This document shows, one piece after another, positions 8,050-17,258 of a DNA stretch of 64,000 nucleotides. This stretch comes from Thermoleophilales bacterium (GTDB lineage: Bacteria > Actinomycetota > Thermoleophilia > Solirubrobacterales > 70-9): assembly GCA_020636955.1 (NCBI GenBank), contig JACJWY010000010.1:42768-106767 (forward strand), given 5' to 3'. Made by a program: the position numbers and the translations under genes. The stretch's first letter is position 1. The number at the start of each line of letters is the position of its first letter. A model generated the notes under the pieces. The model saw only the letters and a list, made by a program, of their open reading frames with translations, was not told where the DNA came from and did not search any database.

Positions 8050-10377
8050 CTAGCGGCCGGTCTCGACTCGAAAGCCGGGACCGTCACCGAGTATGACCGA
8101 GACGGTCCCGTCACGATCGGTCCGAAGCACCGGCACCCCTGAGCTGTCCAGTTCGCCCAGCACTTCGGGGGTCGGATGACCATAAGGATTGCTTTCCCCG
8201 ACGGAAATGACCGCAAGCCGGGGTGAGGCCTCCCCGAGCAGGGCCGGCAGCCCCGCGTCTTCGCTGCCGTGATGAGAGACCTTGAGCACGTCGATCGGTC
8301 CCGGATCCATCGGCACCGACTCCGCTTCCGCATCCCCGGTCAGCAACATGCGGAAGTCACTCCACTCGAGCAGAGCCACGATCGAGCGAAGGTTGGTTGC
8401 GGTCCCCGCCGGGGACGTGGAGCCGGCCACAGCCATTGACGCGGGGCCGGCTTCGGCCGGTGGCCAGAGAATCTCCAGCTTCAGGTCGCCGTCCCTGATC
8501 TCGTCGCCCTGGCTCACCCGTTCCAGTCTGGTTCCCGCGCTCCGGGCCTGCGCAACCAGCTCGGGAGGTGCGCGATCAACCAGCAGACGATCGATGGTTA
8601 TCAGGCCGAAGAGGTCAGGTAATCCGCCGTAGTGATCCAGATCGGGATGGGTGAGCAGGACGGCCGCAAGGTGGTCGACCCCGGCCGAATCGAGCGCCCC
8701 CGGCAGATCGTCGCCCGGCGGCCCACCATCGATCAGGATCGGATCCTCACCGTCCGGCCGGAGAAGGATGGCGTCACCCTGGCCTATGTCGAGGATCTCA
8801 ACCCTGGCTCCACCGCCCGGCGGAGAATCGAGATGCCGACGATCGCTTCCGTTCAGGCCGGGCAGGATCAGGATCAGCACCGCCAGGACCAGACCGACCG
8901 TTGGCAACCAGCTGCGGGGACGGACGGAAACCGGGCTGACCTGCCAGAACCGAAGCGTGGCGAGCATACCCAGAGCAAGGATGAGGGTGAGGAGGATGAG
9001 GCCGGCCGGGCCCCCGACGTCCACTTCAGCCACCGCCCATGTCGGCCGCCCGAACCATTCCGCAACCTGGGCGATCCATCCGAGAAAGAGCGAACCGGCC
9101 AGGTTGAAGGGTGCGGCCAGGGCGGGATCGATCTGTCCGGCCCCGACCGAGATCATGCCCGCCCACATGGCTGGGGCGACCGCTGGCATCGCGGCCAGGT
9201 TGGCAAAAAGCGTCGCGACCGGCAGCCGCTCGAAGTGAAAGGCGATCAGGGGCGCCGTGGCAAGGGTTGCCGCGAGGGTCACCGAGACGCCTTCGGTCAG
9301 GCTGCGCCGCCACCCCCCGGATCCGAACATGGGCTCCAGCCGAACCTGGAGCGGGCGGGCCGCAAGCATGATCCCGACCACAGCCGCAAAGCTGAGTTGC
9401 CAGCCGATGTCACCGGTGGCACGGGGGTTCAGGCCGAGGGTTACGAGGGCGGCCAATGCGACCGCGTAAACCCGGGATGGTGCCCTCGTCGCGGCCAGCG
9501 CGACAAGACCGGCCAGCCCCATCACTCCGGCCCGCTGTATGGAAGCCCCGCCGCCGGCCAGCGGAACGTAGAGCAGGATCAATCCGGCGATCGCCGCGAG
9601 GCGTTGTCGAGGACCTGCTCCCAGGAGTGTCAGAAAGGGGATCGCCAGCAACGCGAGCAGGACCACGTTCTGACCAGAGACAGCCAGCAGGTGGCTCAAC
9701 CCGGACCGACGGAAATCCTCCGTGGTCCGTTCGTCGATGCCGCCGTCATCGCCGAGCACAAATCCGCGTGACAGCGCTGCTTCCCTTTCCGGCACCGCGA
9801 CCGACAGTGCCTCCAGGGCGTGGTCCCTGAGCTTGTCGATGAGTCCCGGCAGTCCGCCGCGGCGGCGGCCATCGGGGCTCAACTCATCTGCCCGCAGGAC
9901 CATGGCGATCCCCCGCCGTTCAAGGTCGTCTGCCATCCAGTCGGGAGTCGGTTCAAGCTGCCCTTTGATTTCGAGGCCCTCGCCGGGCCGCAGCTCGTCG
10001 ACCGGCGAAGTTGTTTCGACCATGACCCGGCCCCGATCGGTTCCGAAATCGAACCTGGTAATTCCCCTGGACCCGGACGGCAAAGTCAGCACGAAACCGG
10101 AAGTCGTGACGGGACCGGTTCCCTGCCGTAGCGCACCGGCATCGATCGAATCTAGGCGTGCCCCGCCGACCAGAAGGCCGGCGATGGCCGTCGTCGTTGC
10201 GGCAAGCGCCAGGCCCGCACCGTGGAGCCGCCCCCGGCGGGTGAAGATCACAAGCACCAGCCCGGTCGCGCAGATAGGCCTGATCCAGCTTCCGCCCGGA
10301 TCGAGAAACGGGGAAGCGGCCAGACCGGCCGCGCCGCCGATCGCCGCCGCCAACCGCCAGTCGGCGGCCGCTTTCAC
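8050..10377 (-). CDS. comEC: ComEC/Rec2 DNA-uptake channel with metallo-beta-lactamase domain
   Basis: A 775-residue protein with an N-terminal membrane/DUF4131-like region, a central ComEC competence domain (about residues 215-480, including GLSHLLAVSGQNV), and a C-terminal metallo-beta-lactamase domain with THPDLDH near residue 570 and SHHGSED later. It forms the inner-membrane channel that admits single-stranded DNA during transformation; the MBL domain is proposed to degrade the non-transported strand. The GTG start overlaps the comEA stop by 4 nt. All domains appear intact, so natural competence is plausible if type IV pilus genes exist elsewhere. Confidence 0.94.
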   Translation of the reverse strand: MKAAADWRLAAAIGGAAGLAASPFLDPGGSWIRPICATGLVLVIFTRRGRLHGAGLALAATTTAIAGLLVGGARLDSIDAGALRQGTGPVTTSGFVLTLPSGSRGITRFDFGTDRGRVMVETTSPVDELRPGEGLEIKGQLEPTPDWMADDLERRGIAMVLRADELSPDGRRRGGLPGLIDKLRDHALEALSVAVPEREAALSRGFVLGDDGGIDERTTEDFRRSGLSHLLAVSGQNVVLLALLAIPFLTLLGAGPRQRLAAIAGLILLYVPLAGGGASIQRAGVMGLAGLVALAATRAPSRVYAVALAALVTLGLNPRATGDIGWQLSFAAVVGIMLAARPLQVRLEPMFGSGGWRRSLTEGVSVTLAATLATAPLIAFHFERLPVATLFANLAAMPAVAPAMWAGMISVGAGQIDPALAAPFNLAGSLFLGWIAQVAEWFGRPTWAVAEVDVGGPAGLILLTLILALGMLATLRFWQVSPVSVRPRSWLPTVGLVLAVLILILPGLNGSDRRHLDSPPGGGARVEILDIGQGDAILLRPDGEDPILIDGGPPGDDLPGALDSAGVDHLAAVLLTHPDLDHYGGLPDLFGLITIDRLLVDRAPPELVAQARSAGTRLERVSQGDEIRDGDLKLEILWPPAEAGPASMAVAGSTSPAGTATNLRSIVALLEWSDFRMLLTGDAEAESVPMDPGPIDVLKVSHHGSEDAGLPALLGEASPRLAVISVGESNPYGHPTPEVLGELDSSGVPVLRTDRDGTVSVILGDGPGFRVETGR

Positions 10378-11021
10378 GGGGCCAGCGCGGCCCGGAGTGA
10401 CTCCATCGTGACCGGCCCGATGCCACTGACCTGGTCGAGCTCTTCTATCGAGCCGAGTCCGCCCTGCGAGTCACGAAATTCGAGGATCTTCTCTGCGGTG
10501 ACCGGACCTATGCCGTCGATTTCTTCGAGCTGCTCCTGGGTGGCGGTGCCGAGACTGACCGGCGTTTCCGGAGCCGAGCCAACGGCCCCGGACCCGGCCG
10601 CAGCCAGTCCGGAAGACCCGGGGCTGCCCGCCGACGGGACCACGACCTGCTGACCGTCGCTGAGGGTGGCGGCCCGGTTGATCGCGCCGACCAGGGCCTT
10701 GCCGGTCGTTCCACCGGCCCGGGAGATCGCATCGATCACCCGCGCCCCCTGCTCGAAGCGATAGACCCCGGGACGCCGCACCGCCCCGGCCACGTCGACG
10801 ATCAGGTTGCGGCTGCCGCCCCCGAGCCGGAATCCGCTGCTACCGGCTCCGCCCGCCCCCGGGGTTTCACCTGGCCCGGTCGAAGCACTGCCGGATGTCG
10901 AGACTTTGCCGCCAAAGGATTCAGAGTGGCCCTTTTCGCTCTTTATCGAGTTGAAGCCGACCAGCAGCACCACGGCGCCAACCACGATGTAGACGAGTGT
11001 CTGTCCGCTGATCCGGGGCAT
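10374..11021 (-). CDS. comEA: ComEA DNA-binding competence protein (SLBB plus helix-hairpin-helix)
   Basis: A 215-residue protein with one N-terminal membrane anchor (about residues 8-26), a Gly/Ser-rich linker, an SLBB-type segment (VDVAGAVRRPGVYRF, about 75-90) and two C-terminal helix-hairpin-helix motifs (IDGIGPVTAEKI and VSGIGPVTMESL). ComEA binds incoming double-stranded DNA at the cell surface and hands it to ComEC. It is the first gene of the comEA-comEC pair, coupled by a 4-nt overlap. The ATG at 11021 directly precedes the membrane anchor. Confidence 0.93.
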   Translation of the reverse strand: MPRISGQTLVYIVVGAVVLLVGFNSIKSEKGHSESFGGKVSTSGSASTGPGETPGAGGAGSSGFRLGGGSRNLIVDVAGAVRRPGVYRFEQGARVIDAISRAGGTTGKALVGAINRAATLSDGQQVVVPSAGSPGSSGLAAAGSGAVGSAPETPVSLGTATQEQLEEIDGIGPVTAEKILEFRDSQGGLGSIEELDQVSGIGPVTMESLRAALAP

Positions 11022-11133
11022 GCCCTGAAACTGGCAGGAAAAGCCTCACAGGTGGCTCCACAGGTGCAACGATTGGGTAACTACCGATTTGCCCGAGTGC
11101 TTCCGGAGATTCCCGGGCAGAAATGGGCCGCTC

Positions 11134-11553
11134 TCACTCTCCTGAAACCCCGAAAATGCGCCTGAGCTCGGCCAGGTCCGCGCCCGAAAGTTCCTGCAGC
11201 ATGAGAGGGGGCTCGTCAAGGATCTGTTCGGCCCTTCTTGCGGCCTTTCTTCCGGATCGGGTGAGGCCGACCAGTTTGGCTCGCCGGTCGTCCGGATGGG
11301 GCCGACGCTCGAGAAGGCCCCGACTCTCGAGGTTGTCGATCATGACGGTGACGTTCGGAGGGTCGGTGGCAAGCCGCCTGGCAAGTTCTTTTTGGGTCAA
11401 GGGGCCATCGAGCAGCCGGCGCAGGACGCGAGCCCGACCGAAGCTGATTCCGAGCGCCTCGGAAACGTCGCTCTTGCGGTCGACGTCGAGCACCATCTTC
11501 GAGAGCGCCCGCCAGATTTCGCGAGCGTCTTTCGCCGGATCCTGCGAATTCAT
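11134..11553 (-). CDS. MarR-family transcriptional regulator
   Basis: A 139-residue winged-helix repressor. The recognition region GPLTQKELARRLATDPPNVTVMIDNLESRGLLERRPHPDD contains the MarR hallmark wing (R-x-x-DPxDRR-like). The frame is open well upstream, but the ATG at 11553 (MNSQDPAKDAREIW) overlaps the MFS stop by 4 nt and matches family length. It is the second gene of an MFS-marR pair and probably represses its own operon by binding the AT-rich palindrome at 13006-13016, with release by a drug-like or phenolic ligand (inference). Confidence 0.9.
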   Translation of the reverse strand: MNSQDPAKDAREIWRALSKMVLDVDRKSDVSEALGISFGRARVLRRLLDGPLTQKELARRLATDPPNVTVMIDNLESRGLLERRPHPDDRRAKLVGLTRSGRKAARRAEQILDEPPLMLQELSGADLAELRRIFGVSGE

Positions 11554-13004
11554 GGTGACGGCACCTCCCCCTCGCCGATCTCGAAGCGGGCCGCGGTTTT
11601 CCGTGCTGTGCCGAGCGCCTCGGGTGTGCTCGACAGGTAACCGAGCAGGATGATCGCCCCCGACAGGGCGACGACCAGCCACCAGGCTGGCTGGCTGGCG
11701 TCGACGATCTGATCCCGCAGCGGACCATTCGCAGCCGCGGTCACCAGGCCGCCGATCACCGCTACCCCGAGGGTCTGCCCCACCATCCGGCTGGTCGAAG
11801 CCACCGCCGCCGCCACGCCGGCCTGGCTGGCCGGCATGCCCGAGACGGCGGTGTTCGTGATCGGCGGATTGACAAGTCCGAAACCGAGACCGAAGACGGC
11901 ATACGCCCCGTACAACCAGACGAGGCTGGTGTTTTCGGCGAGCGGCACCAGCAAAATGCCGGCCACAACCATGGCGGCGCCACCAGCCATCAACGGGAGC
12001 CGGACCCCCCGGGACGCCACCAGCCGACCGGAGACCGGGCCGGCAATCATGGTTGCCAGGGCCATCGGGACCAGGCTGAGCCCCGCTTCGATCGGCGAGA
12101 AGCCGCGGCCGTCCTGCAAATAGAGCGTGTTCACAAACATGAACCCGGAGAAGGCACCGAAAGCGAGGATCGCGGTGACCGTCGCCATCGTGAACGGGCG
12201 GCTGCGGAAGAAACGAAGTTCGATCAAGGGCTCGCTGCGGCGAAGCTCATGCCTGACAAAGGCGACCAGGGCCGTGGCGGCGACCAGGGCCGCGGCGATA
12301 ACCCAGGTCGAGTCCCAGCCCAGGTTCGGACCTTCGATCAGCGATCCGGTCAGCGTCGCCAGCAACACGAACGCAAGTACCTGCCCGATCGGATCGGGAC
12401 GCCTGAAGCGGGTCGCCTTGCTCTCCGGTATGAACATTCCGGTAAGGACGAAGGCGAGAATGCCGATCGGGACGTTGACCAGAAACACAGCCCGCCAGTC
12501 GAGTTCGGTGAGGAAGCCGCCGATGATCGGTCCCAGGGCCATGCTGAGCCCGAAGACCGCGGCCCACATGCCGATCGCCCGGGCCCGTTCGGCCGGGTCG
12601 GTGAAAATGTTCCTGATGATTGACATCGCAACCGGATTCAGCATCGACGCGCCGACGCCCTGGAGCATGCGAAAGACGATCAGCCAGGTCGTGTCAGGCG
12701 AAAAGGCGCAACCGATCGACGCAAGCGTGAAAACGCAGAGGCCGGTGCGGAATATGCGCACCCTGCCGAAGCGGTCGGCCGAGGATCCACCGAGGATCAA
12801 CAGGCTGGCCAGGACAAGTGAATACGAGGCCACCGCCCACTGCAGGCCGGAGACCGACGCGTCCATCGCCTTCTGGATCGAAGGCAGGGCGACGTTCACG
12901 ATCGTCGCATCCATACCGACGATGAAGAGGCTGAGGCAGCAGATCGCGAGCACCAGCCATCGCCGATTCGAATCGCGGTCTGTCCCGTCAACAGTTATTG
13001 ACAC
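11550..13004 (-). CDS. MFS efflux transporter, DHA2 (14-TM, EmrB/QacA) family
   Basis: A 484-residue transporter whose length and hydrophobic profile fit 14 membrane segments. The N-terminal half carries GMDATIVNVALPSI in TM1 (the DHA2 motif D1) and GGSSADRFGRVRIFRTG in the TM2-3 loop (motif A). It should be a proton-driven exporter of drugs or other hydrophobic compounds in the plasma membrane. The GTG start lies only 6 nt after a consensus TATAAT box, so the mRNA is probably leaderless. It is followed and overlapped by the marR gene. Confidence 0.93.
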   Translation of the reverse strand: MSITVDGTDRDSNRRWLVLAICCLSLFIVGMDATIVNVALPSIQKAMDASVSGLQWAVASYSLVLASLLILGGSSADRFGRVRIFRTGLCVFTLASIGCAFSPDTTWLIVFRMLQGVGASMLNPVAMSIIRNIFTDPAERARAIGMWAAVFGLSMALGPIIGGFLTELDWRAVFLVNVPIGILAFVLTGMFIPESKATRFRRPDPIGQVLAFVLLATLTGSLIEGPNLGWDSTWVIAAALVAATALVAFVRHELRRSEPLIELRFFRSRPFTMATVTAILAFGAFSGFMFVNTLYLQDGRGFSPIEAGLSLVPMALATMIAGPVSGRLVASRGVRLPLMAGGAAMVVAGILLVPLAENTSLVWLYGAYAVFGLGFGLVNPPITNTAVSGMPASQAGVAAAVASTSRMVGQTLGVAVIGGLVTAAANGPLRDQIVDASQPAWWLVVALSGAIILLGYLSSTPEALGTARKTAARFEIGEGEVPSP

Positions 13005-13005
13005 A

Positions 13006-13020
13006 TAACTATTATAAGCA
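13006..13020 (-). promoter_or_regulatory. Leaderless promoter and probable MarR operator
   Basis: An isolated AT-rich island in GC-rich DNA. On the minus strand a perfect TATAAT (13016-13011) ends 6 nt before the GTG at 13004, which places transcription start at or next to the start codon. An inverted repeat ATAA-N3-TTAT (13006-13016) overlaps the box, a position suited to repression by the MarR protein of the same operon. No consensus -35 is visible. Confidence 0.6.
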
Positions 13021-13040
13021 CATATGTTTCTGGGGCACGT

Positions 13041-15542
13041 TCAGGCCGGCTTGACGACCAGGTTGACCAGCTTGCCGGGGACCACGATCTCCTTCACGAT
13101 GGTCATCCCCTCGAGGTGACGGGCCACATTCCCGGCCGACTTGGCTGCGGCGAGGATCTCTTCGTCGGGAGCGCCGTCGGCCACTTCGATCCGGTCGCGG
13201 ACCTTGCCGCCGACCTGGACCACGATTGTCACCGTCTCCGACTTGAGAAGTTCCGGATCGGCCTCCGGCCAGGCGGCTTCCCAGACCCGCTGGCCGGTCA
13301 CCTTCTCGTAGACCTCGGCAGCCAGGTGAGGGGCGAAGGGCTGGATCAGCGAGGCCGCAGTGGCAGTGGCGAACCGCAGCGACTCCGTTCCGTCACCACC
13401 GGCGGAAAGCAGACCGTCCTTGACCCGGTAGATCTCGTTGACCAGTTCCATCACCGCGGCGATCACGGTGTTGAACTGGAAGCCGCGATTGAAATCCGAG
13501 GTCGCCTTGTCGATCGCCCAATGGGCCTTTGCGGCAACTTCGCGGGCTTCTCCCTCCAGTCCGTCGGGCAGCGCCACCGGCCGGGTCGGACCGGATGCCG
13601 ACAATTCGTCGCCGAGACGCCAGAGCCGGGCCAGAAAGCGATGGACACCCTCCACCCCCTCGTCGGTCCAGTCTCCGGAGCGCTCGGGCGGACCCATGAA
13701 GCAGACATATGTCCGGGCGGCATCGGCACCGTGGCGGGCGACGATCTCCGACGGGCTGACCGTGTTCCCCTTCGACTTCGACATCTTCGCCCCGTCGCGG
13801 GTGATCATCCCCTGCGTGAAGAGGTTTGCGAACGGTTCGACCACGCCGAGGTGCCCCATGTCCTTCAGTGCCTTGGTGAAGAAGCGGGCATACATCAGGT
13901 GGAGAATGGCGTGCTCGACCCCGCCGATGTACTGGTCGACCGGCATCCAGTGGTCGGAAGCCGAACGGTCCCAGGCCGCGTCCGCACTGCCGGGATCCAG
14001 GTAGCGCAGGAAATACCAGGATGAATCGACGAAGGTGTCCATCGTGTCGGTCTCGCGCTCTGCCGCGGCACCGCACTGCGGGCAGCTCGTGGCCACCCAG
14101 TCCGTGGCAGCTGCCAGCGGACTCTTGCCCTTCGGCGCGTAATCGTCGATCTCCGGCAGCCGGACAGGCAGCTGGTCCTCCGGCACCGGGACCATGCCGC
14201 ACTGTTCGCAATAGACGATCGGGATCGGAGCACCCCAGTAACGCTGCCTCGATACCAGCCAGTCGCGGAGGCGGAAGTTGACGGAAGCATCGCCGCGACC
14301 CTCCAGTTTCAGCCAGTCGACAATCTGCGCGTAGGCCTCGCGGTTGTTCATCCCGTCAAACCGGCCGGAGCCGGTCATCGGCCCGTCGCCAGCATAGGGC
14401 AGCCCGCTGGCGTCTCCCCCATCCTCCGGCTCGCCCTCGATCACCCGCTTCACCGGCAGATCGAATACTTTCGCGAACTCATAGTCGCGCTGATCGTGGC
14501 CGGGCACCGCCATGATCGCCCCGGTGCCGTAGTCCATCAGCACGTAGTCGGCGACGAACATCGGAATCTCCTCGCCGTTGACCGGATTGGTCACCGTGTG
14601 ACCCAACGGCACACCGGTCTTTGGCCGGCCCTCGTCACCACGTTCGGCGACCGATTCGCGTGCGACCGAATTGACGTATTCCCGGACCTCGTCCTCGACC
14701 TCGGTGCCGTCGATCAATCGGTCCAGGTCGGGGTGCTCCGGCGCCATCACGAAGAAGGTGGCCCCGAAGAGCGTGTCGGGCCGGGTCGTGAAGACGGGGA
14801 AATCGAGGTTGGCCGCTTCGCAACGGAACGTCACCTCGGCCCCCTCGGAGCGGCCGATCCAGTTGCGCTGCATGGTGACCACATGGGGCGGCCAGGATTC
14901 AAGTTCGTCGAAGTCGTCGAGCAGTTGCTGGGCGTATGCGGTCGTCTTGAAGAACCACTGCCGGAGATTTCGGGTCTCGACCTCGGTCCCGCAGCGTTCA
15001 CAGCGGCCGTCGACAACCTGCTCGTTGGCCAGCACCGTCGCGTCCTTAGGGCACCACTGGACCGGAGCCTGGGTCCGGTAGGCGAGCCCGCGCTCGAAGA
15101 GCTGCAGAAAGATCCACTGGGTCCAGCGGTAGTACTCGGGAGTGTGAGTGGCCAGCTCGCGCGACCAGTCGATCGAGACCCCCCAGTCCGCGAACTGCCG
15201 TCGAAAGGATTCGATCGACCTTTCGGTGGCAACCAGCGGCGGCTCGCCGGTCTTGATCGCGTTGTTTTCGGCTGGCAGGCCGAAGGAATCGAAGCCCATC
15301 GGGTGGATCACCTCGAAGCCGTTTCGGCGCCGGAAATGAGCGATCGCGTCACCGAGCGAATAGCACTTCAGATGTCCGACATGGGGCTCGCCCGAGGGGT
15401 AAGGAAGCATCTCGAGCACGTAGCTCTTGGGCTTGGCCGGGTCGAAGCCCTCCCGACCCGGGTTCGGCACCTCCCAGGTGCCTTCTTCGGCCCAGACCTG
15501 CTGCCATTTGCCCTCGATTTCACGAGGTTCGTAGCGACTCAT
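13041..15542 (-). CDS. leuS: Leucyl-tRNA synthetase
   Basis: An 833-residue class Ia synthetase of bacterial LeuRS type. It starts MSRYEPREIEGKWQQVW and has the HIGH-type motif YPSGEPHVGH, a CP1 editing domain, zinc-like Cys motifs (CERCG and CPQCG) and the KMSKS motif as MSKSKGN. It charges tRNA-Leu. The frame is open 30 codons further upstream, but those residues overlap the leader hairpin and are not family-like, so ATG 15542 is chosen. The C-terminal anticodon and tail domains are complete (ends VNLVVKPA). Confidence 0.97.
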   Translation of the reverse strand: MSRYEPREIEGKWQQVWAEEGTWEVPNPGREGFDPAKPKSYVLEMLPYPSGEPHVGHLKCYSLGDAIAHFRRRNGFEVIHPMGFDSFGLPAENNAIKTGEPPLVATERSIESFRRQFADWGVSIDWSRELATHTPEYYRWTQWIFLQLFERGLAYRTQAPVQWCPKDATVLANEQVVDGRCERCGTEVETRNLRQWFFKTTAYAQQLLDDFDELESWPPHVVTMQRNWIGRSEGAEVTFRCEAANLDFPVFTTRPDTLFGATFFVMAPEHPDLDRLIDGTEVEDEVREYVNSVARESVAERGDEGRPKTGVPLGHTVTNPVNGEEIPMFVADYVLMDYGTGAIMAVPGHDQRDYEFAKVFDLPVKRVIEGEPEDGGDASGLPYAGDGPMTGSGRFDGMNNREAYAQIVDWLKLEGRGDASVNFRLRDWLVSRQRYWGAPIPIVYCEQCGMVPVPEDQLPVRLPEIDDYAPKGKSPLAAATDWVATSCPQCGAAAERETDTMDTFVDSSWYFLRYLDPGSADAAWDRSASDHWMPVDQYIGGVEHAILHLMYARFFTKALKDMGHLGVVEPFANLFTQGMITRDGAKMSKSKGNTVSPSEIVARHGADAARTYVCFMGPPERSGDWTDEGVEGVHRFLARLWRLGDELSASGPTRPVALPDGLEGEAREVAAKAHWAIDKATSDFNRGFQFNTVIAAVMELVNEIYRVKDGLLSAGGDGTESLRFATATAASLIQPFAPHLAAEVYEKVTGQRVWEAAWPEADPELLKSETVTIVVQVGGKVRDRIEVADGAPDEEILAAAKSAGNVARHLEGMTIVKEIVVPGKLVNLVVKPA

Positions 15543-15610
15543 CGGCGCTGAGTCTATTTCCCGGGGGTCCCGAGCGAGGCTGAGAGACAGGTGCAGCGGC
15601 CTCGGCGAAC

Positions 15611-15655
15611 CGAGATGGCAGAAGTCAGTCAATGCGACTGACTTCTGCCATCTCG
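15611..15655. repeat. Perfect 20-bp inverted repeat (5-nt loop)
   Basis: Arms 15611-15630 and 15636-15655 are exact reverse complements around the loop AATGC. It sits between the start of leuS and the end of the ring-cleaving dioxygenase gene. Neither side has a T-run, so it is not a standard intrinsic terminator. It could be a Rho-independent-like stop without a U tract, a transcript-stabilising hairpin, or a protein-binding palindrome upstream of leuS. Confidence 0.85.
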
Positions 15656-15668
15656 AATCATTCAGAAA

Positions 15669-16661
15669 TCAGGGACGCCACTGTGTGACGTCGGGGATCG
15701 GGCGGAGGTTCGGCTCGACCTGCTCGCGGACCGGTTCGAAATCGGGCGGCAGAGAGAGCCGTTCGCCAAGGTGCTCCGGCTCTTCGTCGGTGGCGAAGCC
15801 CGGCCCGATCGTCGCCAGCTCGAAGAGGATGCCGCCCGGCTCGCGGAAGTAGAGCGCCTTGAAATAGAACCGGTCGATCACCGGGGTGATGTAGAGGCCG
15901 GTCGCGGCGACCTTTTCCCGCCATCCCGGGTGCTGCCCGAGCGACGAAGCCCAGGCGATGTGATGGACGGTGCCGGCGCCGGGGATCGCCCGGTCAGCCG
16001 GTGGTTCGTCGAGGAAGTAGAAGCCGTTGCGGGCCTCGTATCCGGCTCCGGGCTCTCCGGTCAGGTGCCAGGCGTCTTCGCCTTCATCGACGAATCCGAG
16101 CACCAGTTCGAGCACCTGGCGTGAAACCTCGGGGTTCCCGGAGAAGGCCCGGGCGCCGTGGAAACCCTGAATCGCGTGCTCGACCGGGACATCGACATGG
16201 GCCGCGGTCAGGGGGGCATCGGGGCCGTCGTACACGAGCAATTCGTGGGTCAGTCCTTCCGGGTCCCGGAACATCAGGGTGTCACCCCCACCGGTCGGGC
16301 CAACCCCGTGGAATCCTGCCTCTTCGTCGGAAGAGCGGACGCTACCGACCCCGGCTTCGCCGAGCCGCCCGGCCCAGTAATCGAGCGATCCGGACGAGCC
16401 GACCCGCCAGAGAATGCGGTGGATCATCCCTGCGCCGGCGCGACCTTCACGGCTGCCCGGATATTCGAAGAAGGTCAGATCGAAGCCCGGAGTCCCCTTC
16501 TCGTCTCCGTAGAAGAGGTGGTAGACCGACGGGTCATCCTGGTTGACCGTCTTCTTGACCAGCCTCATGCCGAGCAGGCCGGCATAGAACTCGACATTTC
16601 CCGGCGCATCGCCGGTAATGCAGCTGATGTGATGGACGCCGTTCAGGCTCAGATCGGTCAT
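15669..16661 (-). CDS. Ring-cleaving extradiol dioxygenase, glyoxalase superfamily (PcpA/MhqO-like)
   Basis: A 330-residue protein with two tandem vicinal-oxygen-chelate modules. Predicted metal ligands are visible in GVHHISCITGD near the N-terminus, VHHIAWASS in the second module and GGILFELATIGPGFATDEE near the C-terminus, a pattern of PcpA/LinE/MhqO-type hydroquinone dioxygenases. It would open substituted hydroquinones using Fe(II). The frame is open upstream to 16757, but ATG 16661 (MTDLSLNGVHHIS) is the family-like start. The substrate is unknown; quinone detoxification is the usual role of such single genes. Confidence 0.87.
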   Translation of the reverse strand: MTDLSLNGVHHISCITGDAPGNVEFYAGLLGMRLVKKTVNQDDPSVYHLFYGDEKGTPGFDLTFFEYPGSREGRAGAGMIHRILWRVGSSGSLDYWAGRLGEAGVGSVRSSDEEAGFHGVGPTGGGDTLMFRDPEGLTHELLVYDGPDAPLTAAHVDVPVEHAIQGFHGARAFSGNPEVSRQVLELVLGFVDEGEDAWHLTGEPGAGYEARNGFYFLDEPPADRAIPGAGTVHHIAWASSLGQHPGWREKVAATGLYITPVIDRFYFKALYFREPGGILFELATIGPGFATDEEPEHLGERLSLPPDFEPVREQVEPNLRPIPDVTQWRP

Positions 16662-16710
16662 GGGTCCAAGATACCCGGCCACTGTCTTCGTTCCGGGATA
16701 GCATCCGGGC

Positions 16711-17157
16711 ATGGGAATTCTTGAAGCTTCGCGCGTCGTCGAGATCGACGCCCCCAAGTCCGAGTGCTACGCGATCATCGCCGACCTTCCTTCAACTCCG
16801 GAATGGCAGGAATCGATGATCTCGCTTGAAGTCATCGAGACCAATACAGAAGGGCTCGCGTCGCTGGTCGAGATCAAGTCGGACGGCAAGGTGAAGGAAG
16901 TCACCTCGCGAATCGCCTTCGAATATCAGCCCGAGGAAGGCATGAGCTGGGAACAGAAGAAAGGCGACATGAAGTGGCTCAAGGGAACCTGGACCCTGGA
17001 GGAGATCGACGGCGGCAAAACCAGGGCCACCTACTGGCTGAAGGCCGACACCGGCCGCATGCTGGGGCTCCTGATCAAGGGACCGGTTCAGGACAAGCTG
17101 AAGGAATGGCTGACCAAGGACGCGGCCGAGGGCCTGAAGGCACGCGCCGAGAGCTAG
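16711..17157 (+). CDS. SRPBCC-family (polyketide cyclase/dehydrase-like) lipid-binding protein
   Basis: A 148-residue START-fold protein beginning MGILEASRVVEIDAPKSECYAIIADLPSTPEWQ, the strand-helix opening of the SRPBCC/coenzyme Q-binding family. Members bind hydrophobic ligands in a deep pocket; many actinobacterial ones have no known ligand. It stands alone on the plus strand, divergent from the dioxygenase gene (gap about 50 bp), so the two may share a control region. The ligand cannot be inferred. Confidence 0.82.
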   Translation: MGILEASRVVEIDAPKSECYAIIADLPSTPEWQESMISLEVIETNTEGLASLVEIKSDGKVKEVTSRIAFEYQPEEGMSWEQKKGDMKWLKGTWTLEEIDGGKTRATYWLKADTGRMLGLLIKGPVQDKLKEWLTKDAAEGLKARAES

Positions 17158-17206
17158 CCGGCGGCGGAGTACGCGCCGGGAGCCAGCCAGTGGCGGATCC
17201 CGAACG

Positions 17207-17258
17207 TCAGGCCGCGGGAACCTGCTGGGTGATCAGGCCGCGGGGATCTGCTGGGTGA
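17207..17258. repeat. 26-bp tandem duplication across the agmatine deiminase stop codon
   Basis: Units 17207-17232 and 17233-17258 match at 24 of 26 positions. The inner unit encodes the last codons TQQIPAA and stop of the deiminase; the outer copy would read TQQVPAA and stop, and lies just after the real stop. It is a recent-looking duplication that leaves the protein unaffected. Confidence 0.85.

Noticed and set aside
11554..11682. Upstream extension of the MarR frame
   Set aside because: It overlaps the MFS coding end and is not conserved; ATG 11553 overlaps the MFS stop by 4 nt.
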